Shown here: in pieces, positions 41,511-53,893 of the stretch | Numbering within the stretch: the first letter of the stretch is position 1 | Layout: every line of letters starts with the position of its first letter | Source of the DNA: Scatophagus argus | Lineage: Eukaryota > Chordata > Actinopteri > Scatophagidae | Direction of reading: 5' to 3' | NCBI RefSeq assembly: GCF_020382885.2 | Contig: NC_058513.1 | Location: 8,341,774-8,405,773 of the forward strand | Length of the DNA stretch: 64,000 bases | Notes under the pieces: model-generated | The model's database searches: none | Told to the model about the DNA's origin: nothing | The model's input: the letters and a program-made list of their open reading frames with translations, nothing else | Translations under genes and position numbers: made by a program

Positions 41511-41547
41511 GGGTGGGGATGGGGAGTTTGGGGTTTGGGGTGGGGGT
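41511..41547 (+). other. G-rich tract with six G-runs (possible G-quadruplex)
   Basis: Six runs of three to five G separated by loops of one to three bases fit the G3+N1-7 quadruplex pattern with runs to spare. It sits in the divergent eps8l1 / slc6a16-like interval. Structure and function are inferred. Confidence 0.55.
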
Positions 41548-43099
41548 GTTATATCTAGAAATACACACGAGTGGAAAAAATGGGAATGCGTGGTGTCACA
41601 TTTCATAACAGTCCTCAAGTGGACGTGGTCAAGTCACCATTTTGTATTCGCCAATAGAGAGATATGGGCGGAGTCAGGTGAAAGAGAAAGGTTATCACTT
41701 CTGACTTGACTTTGATGTGAAGACACTGAGGATAATTTTGCAAGGACCTCAGCTATTTGATACCACAAGGTATTTATCAGTTCTTCACAAATAGCCTACA
41801 TTCCGTTGTTTCAAAGCGCATATGCTGTTTGTTTATGAGCTGCTCGCGGCTGTAGACTTTCGTTTTATTTGCCTCAACAAGAAGCTTACGTGGCATACAA
41901 TGTGTGTGCGTGTGTGAGTGTGAGACTATGCGACTGGTGGGACCTGCCGTGAATGCTGTGGGACCAATAACTTTAACGTGAAAGATGAGTTTGAAACTTC
42001 GCAATGCTGTTAATGATCATAGGACTCAAAATTATTCCAGTCCGCTACAAAACCTACAAAGCCATGCTTTCGTGCTTCATGACACGAGGAGACGATTGCA
42101 TCAGCATACCCTCTCTTTTCTTTTTTTTTTGAAAATGAACCGAAACAAGCAAAAAACAAACAAACAAACAAAAAAAGCTAACACAGGTGAGATTTCATGC
42201 AGTAAGGGTGGTTCAAATTATTCAACTTTATTCCATCAACTTGTCAATAATGTGACTTAACAATATCAAACAACCCCTGCGATGGCATTTAAAAGACCCG
42301 GTGAAAGGTGGGTGGGATCCCGACCTTTACTTTTCTGTAAACTGCGCGTTCAACCTGGCAACCCACAGTCACACGTGCTGGGAAGCTGAATGTTGAGCGG
42401 ATCTCTTAGCTTATGCGGCGTTCAGGGCTCCTGGTACGTGTGAGAGACCCGCTGGAACGCAGTCATGTCGAATTGAATTAGATGTATCTCGAAAATAGTG
42501 TTTATACAAAATCAGTGCATCAGTAACATTAATTCAAAGAAAAAAAAATGACAAACGTAAATGTCCAAAAATACTGTCAGGAACGTATTCTCCCATTGTG
42601 AGAATATTGTTATGAGTTTCGATGATTTGCTGACTGTTTTATAATATTCAAAGTAAATAATGATACTTTTAGGTTCGCACGTAAATAAAGATTTTTCAAG
42701 ATATCACCTTCTGCTCCGGAAAAGAACAGATATAACTGACAGATATTATTTATATATTGACAGATATAAATAATGAATAAACTATTAAAAGCTGACGTGT
42801 TCTGTCGAGCTGTTCGCGTGTTCTACTTGTGCGCGCTAATAACGGTGTACAATTTTCGTGCAGCTCCCTGAAACCAGCACCGTAGGTGGGGTCCATTATA
42901 TTGCATCACGCGGAAGAAAAGCGCTTTATGAACTGCAAGAAAGCGCGGCTATAAACTGCGTGTACACGGATGTTATTTGTTTTTCCACCCCATGTGGCTG
43001 TCAGCAATAATGTACCTCGTGTATTACATTTAATTTGAGTTGTAGAAACATAGGAATAACTTAGGTCGAGTGTGCTTGGTTGTCAGCAGCGAGGGACCG

Positions 43100-43221
43100 A
43101 AACGCTACTACACGTGTTTGCATCTTCTGAACGGACCGAAGAACAAAATAGTGTCGTCGACTTCCTCCGTTTTCTATCGTCTCCAGCGTTTCTTCTACCT
43201 CCTCCTTGAACACAGTAGCTG
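43100..43221 (+). promoter_or_regulatory. Probable 5' UTR exon of transporter copy A
   Basis: A good donor (AGCTG|gtgagc) ends at 43221, and the preceding sequence from about 43137 is repeated almost exactly before copy B (54898-54980). Conservation between copies and the donor support a shared first exon. The 5' end is not defined; a ctataaa lies about 150 bp upstream. Confidence 0.5.
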
Positions 43222-43741
43222 GTGAGCAGGTTAGTTTGGTTTATCAGAGACGTTTCGGTGTACACGTTCCCTACAAAGACATACGATCTTTGCTAGTTCT
43301 TTAGCTGGTTCCAGTTCAGTTGCTGCACAAACAGATTAGAGCTGAGTTTATTTCCTGGAGGCAAAGGTGATATAAGATTGGTTAGCACGATAAGTGCTCT
43401 AAGTAATGTGAAATATGAGGATAAATGTTTACTGCATCTATCCAGTCTAATCGGGGATTATTTCAAATCCGGGTTAGTAGGTGAATACTATTAGCGTAAC
43501 TGATCACCAGGCTGCTTTTACGTACACTCAGACTGTTTCATGCATTGTCCTTTCTGTCAGGTCCTACTCTCATTCATGTAAGTAGGGTGGACAACATTAC
43601 AGACATCTCCATTATAGCATTTCTCAGTTCACCAGCACTACTACTGCAGCCTGCAAATATAGCTGAACGAACACTGTGCAGGGCTGTGGTACTAGACTAC
43701 ATCAATTTTAGGAAGGTGTACCTTAGTAACTGGCAACTGAG

Positions 43742-43743
<2 letters not shown>

Positions 43744-43776
<33 letters not shown>

Positions 43777-43790
43777 ATACACACACACTG
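43744..43790 (+). repeat. (CA)n microsatellite in copy A 5' intron
   Basis: About 22 CA units, interrupted by cat units near the end, lie 150 bp before the coding start exon of copy A. There is no counterpart before copy B. Confidence 0.93.
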
Positions 43791-43935
43791 TTCAACTGCA
43801 GAAAAGTCATTCAGAAATTTTTAAATAAATACACCATAGCTGCGTTGGTCGTCTTGCTGCAGACTGCTTCACCAGTGCAGTTGTTAAAATGTGTGTCTTG
43901 ATCAGTTTCTTTCCCCCCCTCCCATACTACCTTAG

Positions 43936-46900
43936 ATGGAGAAGCAGCCATTGCCAGGTGACGATGACAAGACAGGAACCATGGAGTCAGAGACTGATCA
44001 GCAGGGCTCATCTGAGCCAGCAGCTCGAGCAGGATGGAACAGTAAAATAGAGTATTTTTTGGCTCAGGTGGGATTCAGTGTTGGGCTTGGCAACGTCTGG
44101 AGGTTTCCATATTTGTGTCATCAAAATGGAGGGGGTGAGTACTTATTATTATTGCTGTTATTATTATTATTATTATCTTCATCATGTTAGATGGCTGCCA
44201 CAAGTTTGGGACCTGTGGGTCCCATGGGACCAAACACGAATGTTGTGGTTGCAAGATATTCAGTATTTACTCAAAGGAAAGTTTACTAAACAAATAAATG
44301 AATAAACTAAACAATGTTGCTCTTAAGTCTTTTGTTTGAACCATTTGGTTTCTGTCTATTTTCAGGAGCAATTAAAAAACAACTAAAAAACAAATACATG
44401 CATAAATACTGAAATTTTGCTTGCACTGTATTTAAGCAGAATAGTCTGGCCAAAACATCTTCTTGTCTTTTATTGTATAAAATTGTGGTGCTCACTGACT
44501 AACTACTGGATACCCTCTCTCCTCAGGAGCTTTCCTCTTCCTGTATGTGCTGTTGATGCTGGTTGTGGGAATCCCCTTATTCTTCCTGGAGCTGGCAGCC
44601 GGTCAGGCCATCCGACAAGGCAGCATCGGAGTGTGGAAGTACATCTCCCCCAGGCTCGCAGGGATCGGCTACTCCAGTTGTGTGGTAAGAATCTGTTAAA
44701 TGATTGACTTACCTTCCAATAGCCTTAGATTGTTCAGTGTATGATATTGCATGCATTTCAAGTGACACTTTTACTGTTATAAATGTTACACATTTATGCT
44801 TCACTGAGTTATTTTCTGTTTTCCTTTTGCCACCATCTAGAACAGCACATTCCTATTGCTGTAAGTGTAAGGAGTAATGGTGTTTACCCATTTAATGAAA
44901 GTATAGGGATAGCAAACAAAGATGCGATGATGTGTACTGTAAGGTCGGGCAGCATTTTGATATTGTTGAATCGAGAATGAATGTGCTGCATATGAATGAA
45001 ATGTCAGCATGGTCTAAGCATTGTCAATAAAAGATTTAATATTCACTTATTCACTTGTGCTGATTATAATAATGTGCTGATAATACCGGTTTTTGTTTTG
45101 TTTTTTTGTTTTTTTTACAAAAAGGGATGAAGTACTTTCTTTGGATTATTGTCTTTGACGAGGACATTATTTCAGCTGTAGAGAGAAACATGTGTCTTAT
45201 TACCACATACGTAGGTTGCATTTATCCTTGAAAACGTTAAACCTTCTTATTAATCAAATAACCATGTTCCATCCTCAGGTGTGTTTCTTTGTGGCTATCT
45301 ACTACAATGTAATCCTTGCATGGAGTCTTTTCTATCTGGGGAAATCGTTCCAGTACCCTTTGCCTTGGGAGCAGTGTCCAAAACAGGGGAACGTAACAGG
45401 TAAACACATAACACTAAGGTTCAAAAGTGACTGCATTAGCTGTGCGTCATATGTAAGACTACGAACTGATCGTGATTTTTCTTTACACACCAGTACAAGA
45501 ATGTGAAAAGAGCTCGCCCACATCATATTTCTGGTACCGCGAGGCTTTGGACATCACAGACTCGATTGATGAGACTGGCTCTTTCAACCCTTACATTGTC
45601 TGCTGTCTGCTGGCTGCCTGGACCATTGTGTGCTTGGGAATGTTCAAGGGTATCAAGAGTTCTGTCAAGGTGATATTCTTTGCTTTCTTTTAGCATCTGA
45701 CAGATGTTTCAGTAGAGCTGTGATGATCAAGAGATTTAAACTAGGGTTGTTTGTTTTCCCCATCGCCCACCCTCCCAGCAAAACAGTGAAGGAAGCATGC
45801 CAAAAAAAGTCTCAACCCCAAGATTTTCTTAGCATTCAACTTAATATGAATAACAAAATGAGGGGAGAATTGAGTGCTCTGCTGTGTTGTTATTAATGTT
45901 ATGTCTCCTGCTGTAAGGAGCAGTGAGACAGCGAGTGGGTGCAGTGTTTTTCATGTGAAACAGACTCAGCAATTTGTTACCTGAAAGTTAAGTTTAGGTT
46001 GTTTAATGTTGCAGAGTCTGTTGGTCAGCTGATCTCATTTGTACTGCCGATTGCTGCTCCGTTCAGCTAAAGTTAGGCTCTGAGTGATGGTGTACAAAGT
46101 ACCGACAATACATGGCTCGTTCTTCTAGAGGCAATTACTTAGTCAATAGATGAAAAAAAAATGTCTAACTGGTGCCTAATGAGATATTTCAGCATTGAAA
46201 ATGGTCAAAGTTAAAAGTGTCTTAATCAACCAGATGCACTATTTGCTTTCCACAGCCACACGCATCAGTCATTTCTGTTCCAGCAAGACAAGTTTGGTTG
46301 CCCAGATTTCTGTGGTGCAACCAAAATCAAAATCCTGGCTTCATGCCTGGTTCAGAAGCTTCAAACACTGCAGCTACTGTGAAATGAATTCCTGGCAGTT
46401 ACTAGGTCAGTTACTTCTTCAAAGAAAGGGTGCAACGGTTGTTCCTCTGCTGAGCGTTATCAGCCAGTATTCATCCCAAATAGTTTGATTGGTGGTCCCT
46501 GTAAAGGCTAATCACAAGAACTAGTTTCTCTTTGCACCAGTACAATGTAATGGCTTGCAGGGCTTGAACGGCATCCTATTCTCCTGTGAGGGGCGATGAA
46601 AAACGAGTGTGTTTGGCGTGACTAGGATATAACAAATGACAAACTCAACTGAGCATGACCATTACTGGCTGGCTACTTGGCACAAGGTATGTCAAAAATC
46701 TGAAGGTTCTGAAGTTTTTCTGCAGTACCCGTCCATCTGTCGCTCAGCCACAAATGGCTTGTTGGGACAAATTTGTTGGACTGGTCAAACGGAGGGAGCA
46801 GGGCAGGTCTTTATCAAAATCAGCAGGAGGACAATTAGTTGGCTGTTATCAGCCCAGGAGCAGCAACAGTACTTGTACACGTGGGCAAAGCCAAATAAGT

Positions 46901-49295
46901 GACTTTTGCTGCTATTTTGTAGATTTAAACATCCTTTCTCATGTTCTAGGTGATGTACTTCTCTTCCATCTTCCCCTACGTGGTGCTGTTCTGCTTTCTC
47001 GTCCGAGGACTCCTGCTGGACGGGTCCTTAGAAGGAATCACCTACATGTTCTACCCCAAGGTATGTGCACATGATGTGTCTTTTTGAGTGCAGAGGGGAT
47101 GCAGACATGAGTATTTCCCTAACACACCTCTTGTTCCTTCTACATGTTTACAGCCAGAAATTTGGGGGGATGTGCAGGTGTGGCGGCAGGCAGCAACGCA
47201 GGTATTCTTTGCCTTAGGACTTGGCTTTGGGTCCATTATTGCCTACTCATCCTACAATCCCAAGAACAACAACTGCCACCGCGATGCCTTCACTGTCTCT
47301 GCTATAAACTTCCTCACATCTGTACTGGCCACCCTAGTGGTGTTTGCTGTGCTTGGTTTCCGTGCAAAGGAAAAGGTCATGAAATGTGTAGTCAGGTATG
47401 TTTAATCAGATGATTAATATTGAATTGTGCATAAAAAGACCTGCAAAATATGATGACTTCAAATGTTATTCGTGAGAATAGAAATATTTGTATATATTAA
47501 TGTTGTAAGCTTCCTCTTCTTTACATTTGTCATGGCTCATGCCAAATGTGTTTTTAATATCTTTTATGTTTGAAATCACATTTTATTTTGTCTTGTTCTT
47601 TTCTCAGTAATATGAAGACATTTTCAGATCAGTTTCACAGTGGTGTTGTGGACCAAAACCTGATTCCAGCCTTCAACTATTCTGATCCCAGTTCAGTGGC
47701 TTTAGAGGACTACAGTGCCTGGTTTAAACAGTATGGAAATTCTGTCCCTGGAAACTTAACAGAGTGTGACCTGGAAAAAGAGATGCAGAAGGTAAAGACT
47801 GTCAATTTGCTGTGGTGGATGTTTTTTTATTGGTGTGTTGTATATAACAACTAAAGCTGGCACATCTTGTTTGTTGTTAGGGTGTGGAGGGCACAGGCCT
47901 GGCTTTTATAGCCTTCACAGAGGCCATGACACTCCTGCCTGGTAGTCCCTTCTGGTCAGCACTCTTCTTCCTCATGCTGCTCAACTTAGGACTCAGCACC
48001 ATGTTTGGCACTATGGAAGGCATCCTCGCTCCACTCACTGATCGCTTCAAAACCCTGGCCAACAACAAGACCAAACTCACAAGTAAATGCCTGTTCACTT
48101 GTTTCACTTCCACGACTCAGGATAGTTAGAGAGCTGGGTTTTATTTTCACTGTACATTAAGACTGGAGAATTTTAAATATGTCTGAATTTGAAAAATGAA
48201 TGGCCATTTTTGGAAATCAGGCTTAATGCTTATGGTGTTATTAGCAACATTGGGTTCAACATAGCTCATAGTTATTGGGTCAAGCCTATTTTGCGATGAG
48301 ACTTCTGGTGGTGGAGAGAGCATCAACGCTGTCTTGATTTCTTTTCTGTGTTTGATTGCGTACGCTGTGTTTAAAGTTGTTGTTTCATCCTAACGTGTCT
48401 GTTCTGTTTTTATATTGTTGCAGTCTTCAGCTGCATCATTGGCTTTTTAATTGGCCTTCTCTTCGCCCAGCGTTGTGGGAACTACTTTGTGATGATGTTT
48501 GATGATTACTCCGCCACTCTGCCCCTCATCATTGTGGTGGTGTTTGAGACCTTCAGTGTGTCTTGGCTGTATGGAGCTGACAGGTGAACTCTTGAAATGG
48601 TCAAACCTACGCAGATGTCAACTCTTCTCTATCAGTGTTGGTCATGACAAATGTGTAGTTTCTGAAATTTTGTCACTCTTTGTACCTGAAGATTCCTTGA
48701 TGACATTGAGGGGATGCTGGGCTGGCGTCCCAGTGTGATTTACAAGTACCTGTGGAAATACATCTGCCTGCTTGCTATGCTTGGGCTGCTGGGAGCCACC
48801 GGCATCCGTATGTTCATCAAACACCCAACATATATGGCCTGGAACCAAGAGAAGGTATGAAGAGTTATACTAAGATACTATTAAGAAAAAAACTATTGCA
48901 AATGTTAACACATATTCTACACCTGCTTCCCTTCCATAAGGAAGCAAGTGATGGTGACTTTCTCTCACTTCACATTAAATATGTAAAGCAGAGGAGTAAA
49001 AGTTGTGGTTGTCTAAAGTGTTAAGTGATGATGAATTTGATTCTCTCTTGTTCAGGCTTCCGAGGAACACCTGGCGTACCCTGGCTGGGCTCTGGCCGTT
49101 TTGGCTATACTGATCATGTTTGCCATGATGCCTGTCCCAGTGGCTTTAATCCACAGAGTTCTGAAAGACAGAACAAACCAAACAACCAGAGATACAGAGA
49201 TCGGTCAGTACAGCATTGTTGACACTGATGACAAGTGTGAAACCGCTATGACTGACATGTCAGAGCTGGACCAAAGGAACGGCCACGCTGACTAA
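43936..49295 (+). CDS. slc6a16: SLC6 family Na+/Cl- dependent transporter, SLC6A15-17/SLC6A16-like, copy A
   Basis: It is a 12-span plasma or vesicle membrane transporter of the amino-acid/orphan branch; the substrate is unknown. Coding exons: 43936-44134, 44527-44684, 45279-45399, 45494-45669, 46950-47060, 47154-47395, 47608-47791, 47881-48082, 48424-48583, 48692-48854, 49056-49295; 651 residues. TM1 has the canonical [16 protein letters not shown] (residues 46-61) with the Na1-site Asn53. TM3 has Tyr128 (LeuT Tyr108). TM7 has Asn307 and Ser311 (GAT1 Asn327, Ser331). TM8 reads LGLSTMF (Ser436, Thr437), where copy B and SLC6A15 have LGLGSMF. The long EL4-side insert and CHRDAF are typical of the SLC6A15/17 group. 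The symbol rests on subfamily similarity plus eps8l1/cox6b1 neighbours that are 19q13 genes in human; slc6a15 or slc6a17 paralogues are not formally excluded. Confidence 0.85.
44142..44176 (+). repeat. (TTA)n tract in copy A intron
   Basis: An imperfect tta repeat lies just after the first coding exon. The homologous intron of copy B carries its own version at about 55571-55610, of different length, so the repeat predates the duplication. Confidence 0.85.
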
Positions 49296-49585
49296 TTTCC
49301 CTCAACAGTGGACATGATGTTACTGTTTTTTCTTTTAATATCTGAAGACTTTTCCCACCTTTTTTATTTATTAAATCCAGACATATTCAAAAGATTTTTA
49401 CTTTTTAAAAATACTGCAACAAGTGCAACTTTAACGTATTTGTAATATTGAAAAACGAAGATGTGGAACAAATGGTTTATTTCTGTTTGGTAATTACGAG
49501 TTTTTACGAGAATTTGTAACACCTGTTGTCCAAATGAGCTGTAACAATGTTTTGCAGTTTTCAGTGTAAACCACAGACATAATAT

Positions 49586-49896
49586 CCATCCATCCATCCA
49601 TCCATCCATTTTCTATACCGCTTATCCGTCAGGGTCGCGGGGGGGCTGGAGCCTATCCCAGCTGACTACGGGCGAGAGGCGGGGTACACCCTGGACTGGT
49701 CGCCAGTCAATCGCAGGGCCAACACACAAAGACAAACAACCACACACTCTCACACTCACACCTAGGGGCAATTTAGAGTAGCCAATTAACCTAATGTGCA
49801 TGTTTTTGGTATTGTGGGAGGAAGCCGGAGTACCCGGAGAAAACCCACGCAGGCACAGGGAGAACATGCGAACTCCACATAGAAGGGCCCAGACCG
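49586..49896 (+). mobile_element. Non-LTR retroelement fragment with 12-bp target-site duplication
   Basis: A 311-bp insert begins with ccatcc units and continues with the ttctataccgcttatcc, gagaaaacccacgcaggc and gggagaacatgcgaactcc segments that are widespread in percomorph genomes. It is flanked by cagacataatat at 49574-49585 and 49897-49908, a perfect 12-bp target-site duplication, so it is a genuine retroposition into the 3' region of copy A. It resembles the 3' part of an L2/Maui-type LINE or a derived SINE; the family name is from memory. Confidence 0.8.
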
Positions 49897-50926
49897 CAGA
49901 CATAATATCATTCTTTTAATTTTTGTATGAATAGCACTTGTGGCATGTTTTACCAAAAAAAGACATTTATTTTGCTCTTTTTTTAATTTCATAGAAGAAA
50001 CGTCGCGTGAGAGTTATAAAAGTTAAAAAAAAGCATAATTTCAAGAATCCATAAATGACAACGTGGGTCCCAAAAAATTTGTCAGTTTTTCAGAATCCGA
50101 CGCCTCACAGTCTTCATTGCATTATAACAGAATCAGAATTCACTGTTCAAAGACTCTCCTAGACGCAAGCTCTTGTGTTCATTTACCTTAAACACTTAAC
50201 TCAGTGTTGTTTTTCCAGCCCCGTAAATGAGACAGTTATTATCAAAATTGTTTTAGGTTGGGAATTAGATTTTGTTTGAGTTACAATGAAAAAGCTGAGC
50301 CTGAATTAAAACGATGATGATAGGATAATGTATGTTAAGGATAATGATGGCTTTAGAAGGCTGCCACATCAGGACAGAGTTCATTCGACTATGTTTTATC
50401 TCAGTACAGCTGTTTGTTACAGTATTGCTGTTGTTCACGAGAAGCCATCCAACTGTGTTTACAGCTCAACATGCACCTGAGGCCTGTACAACAAAGCAGG
50501 TTCAGCATAACAGGATATCTTTCTGTTATCTGTCTTCACTGATCCTAGCAACCACAGTTACACTAAGCTATAACACGACGACTGTCATGTGTTACCCCTA
50601 AAGTTACCTCACTAACACCAAATCTTGCTTTAGTACAGGCCTTTGAGCCACTGTGCTGCTTCAGTTTGATACACTGCATGTTTGCAGGTGTTCTGTGTAG
50701 CTACACAAGTCACACTACATGTGTGTTATCCTTCTCTGTTTAAACTGACCTGAATTCCAACAGATGATTCACAGTCTCTGAGCGAACAGCATTTGCTTTG
50801 GTTAAAAGTCATTGTTATGTCTTTGTTTTACTGGTGAAAGATATCAAGTCGGACTCTGAATGTCTGAGTTTCCATCATCCTGTCACATTGATTTCTGTGA
50901 TGTCAGACAATGGCAACAAAACCACT

Positions 50927-50947
50927 GGGGGGGGGGGGGGGGGGGGG
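50927..50947 (+). repeat. Poly-G run of 21
   Basis: An uninterrupted run of 21 G lies in the 3' region of copy A. Such runs are rare and error-prone in sequencing, so the exact length is uncertain. Confidence 0.9.
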
Positions 50948-51706
50948 TTCAGTCATACAGTGTTGTGGAAGCGTTAAGGTCAACTCCTATATGTAATGTA
51001 AAAATGTATATAGCACAAGTTTAAAAAAAAATCAACCAAGAACACATAATTGAAAATAGGTGAGTTTTTAAACATTTGTTGTTATTGAAACTCTACATGA
51101 CGTGTTGATTTTTGTTAGTTTGGGAAAAGTATTTGCATATTTGTTTGAACAGGCTATACAAAGTACTACAGAAAGTACTCTTTCAGATTTTATGTGGATT
51201 TAATTTAAGGTGTTTATTTCGTAAAAAGTTTTAAAACATAATTGCTCGGTCATGTCTTGTTTTTTGTAGCCATTTGTCTAAAAAACTTTAAAGTGTCAAT
51301 TTTTACAGTTTCAGTGGATTACTATCAACACTTAAATGCAGTTGTATGATTGTAACACAACTAAGTGCCTTTTAAATTTAGTGAGGCTGATTACACAAGA
51401 TTTCACAAGCTTTTTAACATATTTAGCATTTTAAAGACCTTAGTTTTGGCAGATTTCACTTTTCAGCAATGTGTGTAGTCTGTGTGTATATAATGAATGT
51501 TTAATGAAAATGTGATATAAAACCATTTCAGTGTAATATATTTTAGCTATTATGAAATGTTTTCTTGAAATGCAGCTTAAGCTTGTAGTTTAAACATTAC
51601 TTGGACTTTTTCCCAACAAGATGACTTGTTTTTTATATTTACATGTATAGAAAGTGATTTTCAGGGTATTTGTCTTGTCCTTTATAGAAAAGGTGCTCTG
51701 AATCTG

Positions 51707-51712
51707 AATAAA
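51707..51712 (+). terminator. Candidate copy A poly(A) signal
   Basis: AATAAA in the context aatctgaataaattctg. The homologous position after copy B reads AGTAAA (61227-61232). Confidence 0.45.
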
Positions 51713-53728
51713 TTCTGTTTTGCAAGTATGAATTAGTTGTGCAAAAGAGATATTTTGAGCTGGGAAATACGATTGAATCATTTTCCTCCATTATACAGAA
51801 CATAAATGTGTTAAATGCAACATGTTATGTTATCTTCTCACCCATGTTTGTCTAATATTTCAAGGTTTGTACAGTATAGTGGGCTGGTGTTTGCCAAGTC
51901 AGTTAAGTGAAAGTTGGCCCAAAAGTGTTTAAGTGCTGCTAAGAGGCCCCGAATATCGAGGCCAGATATTGATTGAATATTTTGCTGACACAGCAGTTCC
52001 GACAACCACTCTCCAGATAGTGACGTTTTCTTTCCATTACTTACTTTGGCAAGCCCAGTGTATACAGTTTTCTAGTATTTCTTGCAGGGCGCCGCCACTG
52101 AAGCATTTGTGGTTGTCTAACGTCACTTCAGAGTTGCTGGCAGTTTTCCATGGACTAAGAAGCATTTCTGTAGTCATGTTCTCCGTCAACATCCTGGCTG
52201 AGTGCTGCTGGCCACCTGCACTCTTATCTGTCTGGGAAAAGCTGTGCCATGTCAAGGCTTCTGCTAAAGTAGATGTCTCAACATCAAGGACAACATGCTT
52301 TTTTGCCTGATGAAGCTAAATCTGCCTGACTGGGAAATATTTTTAAGTTTTCCCAGCTCTGACTGACTGCAGGCAGATTTCGCTTCATGTTTGTAAAACC
52401 TGACGGCTTGTATTTGCATATTAAATGCAGGTGTCCTGAAATGTGATGACTGAAGCTGTGACCTGTGTTCATAGATCTGACCTGCTGTAGTTTTAGCTTT
52501 TCAAAACAATCTTTTCACTGATAGTGAATAGTTAAAACATTTCTTGGTTATTTTCTTCCATATCAGTCCTTGAGCAGTTTGAGTGTCCTCACCAGACAGT
52601 GCAGACTGTGTAAAGGGAACACACACCACCCTGAATGAAAAATGTTTCAAACCAGCCAGCTCACAGGGCCAAATATCAGACTGTTAGATCTCCAGATTGT
52701 TAATCAACAAGGACAGAGTGAAATATGATACATTTTCATGCCTCTAAAAAAACAAACAAACAGCTGATTGATATCAATTTTTTTTTATCAATCATGATGA
52801 TTGATTTTTCAGTGAACTTTGCATCTGTCAGATCGATTGGCCACAGGCTTGAGTTCTCTTCCTCTTTGCTGGCTTTGTTTTATTGTGTTTCAGGCAATTG
52901 ATTGGGTGGAGCTGAGAACTCATTGGATCCGACTCACCTGAGCTGGTTGGGATCAGGAAGTCATAAAGCAGCCCTGAAAGACGTTCTCACCCTCCTCCCT
53001 TCGCCTGCCAGCTGAGATTTTTTCTGTTTGTGGTTTGTGTTTGATACTAATACACACAGACATTGCACTTGTCCAGATCTGCTGACAGACACACCCACTG
53101 TCTTGTTTAATTAACTTCATCAAAACCTTTGTCATTAAAACAGTGTAGTCTCCCTCTTTTGTCACATACCTTTGAGCCTGGTTGTGACAGTAAATTAATG
53201 AATTTAACAATAAAATAACCCTTGATGTCCTTTATCCAGAGAATCTTTTAGGTTTCTATATTCTGCATTATTTTTAGACTTAAGTAAAAAATAAAAGTCT
53301 ACAATGCTAGATGTTAACATTCAGTTGCGCATGATGGTTTCTCTTCCTGTCAAAAGGACTCAAATGCTCAAATGCTCCTGTTGCCTGAGATTGAAGCAGT
53401 ACATTTATGTGTCAGTAGGGAGCGCTGCTTCACTCAGAGCATTTCTTTACTGAACATCATCCTGTTTCAGAAGGTTGCGTGACCTCTGCAAAAACATTTC
53501 AGCTCTTGTTTTGTCATTTTGATATTAAATGCCTCACAGTTTTCATTGCCTTCAAATCACTGCTGTCTATCTGTTCAAACTGCAGCTTCAAGGTTAAGTT
53601 TCTAAATGTTTGTAGAGGATTCACAGGTGTACCTGTGGTAATACTGAGGGTCCTGGAAAACAATTACAATTGTTTTGATCGATTAACATTTTATCTTTCC
53701 ATTTGTAGGTGTACCATTGGTGACCCAC

Positions 53729-53893
53729 ATGGCAGGCCTGGCAGCCCTGTGCCTGCTGCTGGTGTTTCCACTGAGCAGCTCCCAGAGCGCCCTGCAGTCT
53801 GAGCAGGAGATCAGTGGCCATCAGGCCCCGGCAGGACCTCCTCCACCACCTCACATAGAGACTTTCTCAGAAAAGAAAAAACTACTTATTTAA
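53729..53893 (+). pseudogene. Stranded, frameshifted signal-peptide exon of the downstream membrane-protein gene
   Basis: The first 41 codons, from [17 protein letters not shown] to the Pro-rich PAGPP, are nearly the same as the first coding exon of the gene at 62401 (Thr21 to Ala is the only change seen). After the PAGPP codons the copy is four bases shorter, shifts frame and meets TAA at 53891-53893. The old donor (acat|gtaagtg, about 53909) and 100 bp of intron are preserved, but the membrane and tail exons are absent: the next kilobase holds a Tc1 fragment and then transporter copy B. It is read as the left-behind end of a tandem duplication. It could still be spliced onto something downstream, but I see no partner. 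Confidence 0.85.

Larger units (their letters stand above)
39738..43099. other. Intergenic region between eps8l1 and the SLC6 pair
   Basis: The two genes are divergent across this stretch. It should contain the eps8l1 5' UTR and promoter, not placed, and the promoter of transporter copy A. I see no protein-coding exon. Contents are a TG/GA microsatellite (40025-40082), a G-rich tract (41511-41547), a ctataaa TATA-like box at about 42949-42955 and AT-rich sequence. Confidence 0.45.
49909..53700. other. Copy A 3' UTR and gap before the truncated exon
   Basis: No complete gene is seen. AATAAA at 51707-51712 is the best distal poly(A) signal for copy A. A 21-G run lies at 50927-50947. Parts of the stretch, for example 50600-50770 and 51540-51725, match the region after copy B (60605-60770, 61090-61240) and belong to the duplicated unit. 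The 52037-52310 open frame has no recognisable product. Confidence 0.5.

Noticed and set aside
49622-49903. 93-codon minus-strand open frame
   Set aside because: Lies inside the ccatcc-type retroelement; not a host gene and no reverse transcriptase motif.
51933-52310. 125-codon plus-strand open frame after copy A
   Set aside because: No recognisable protein features; open by chance in non-coding sequence.
53621-53854. Minus-strand open frames opposite both signal-peptide exons (also 62356-62565)
   Set aside because: They are conserved between copies only because the sense exon is duplicated; antisense shadow.
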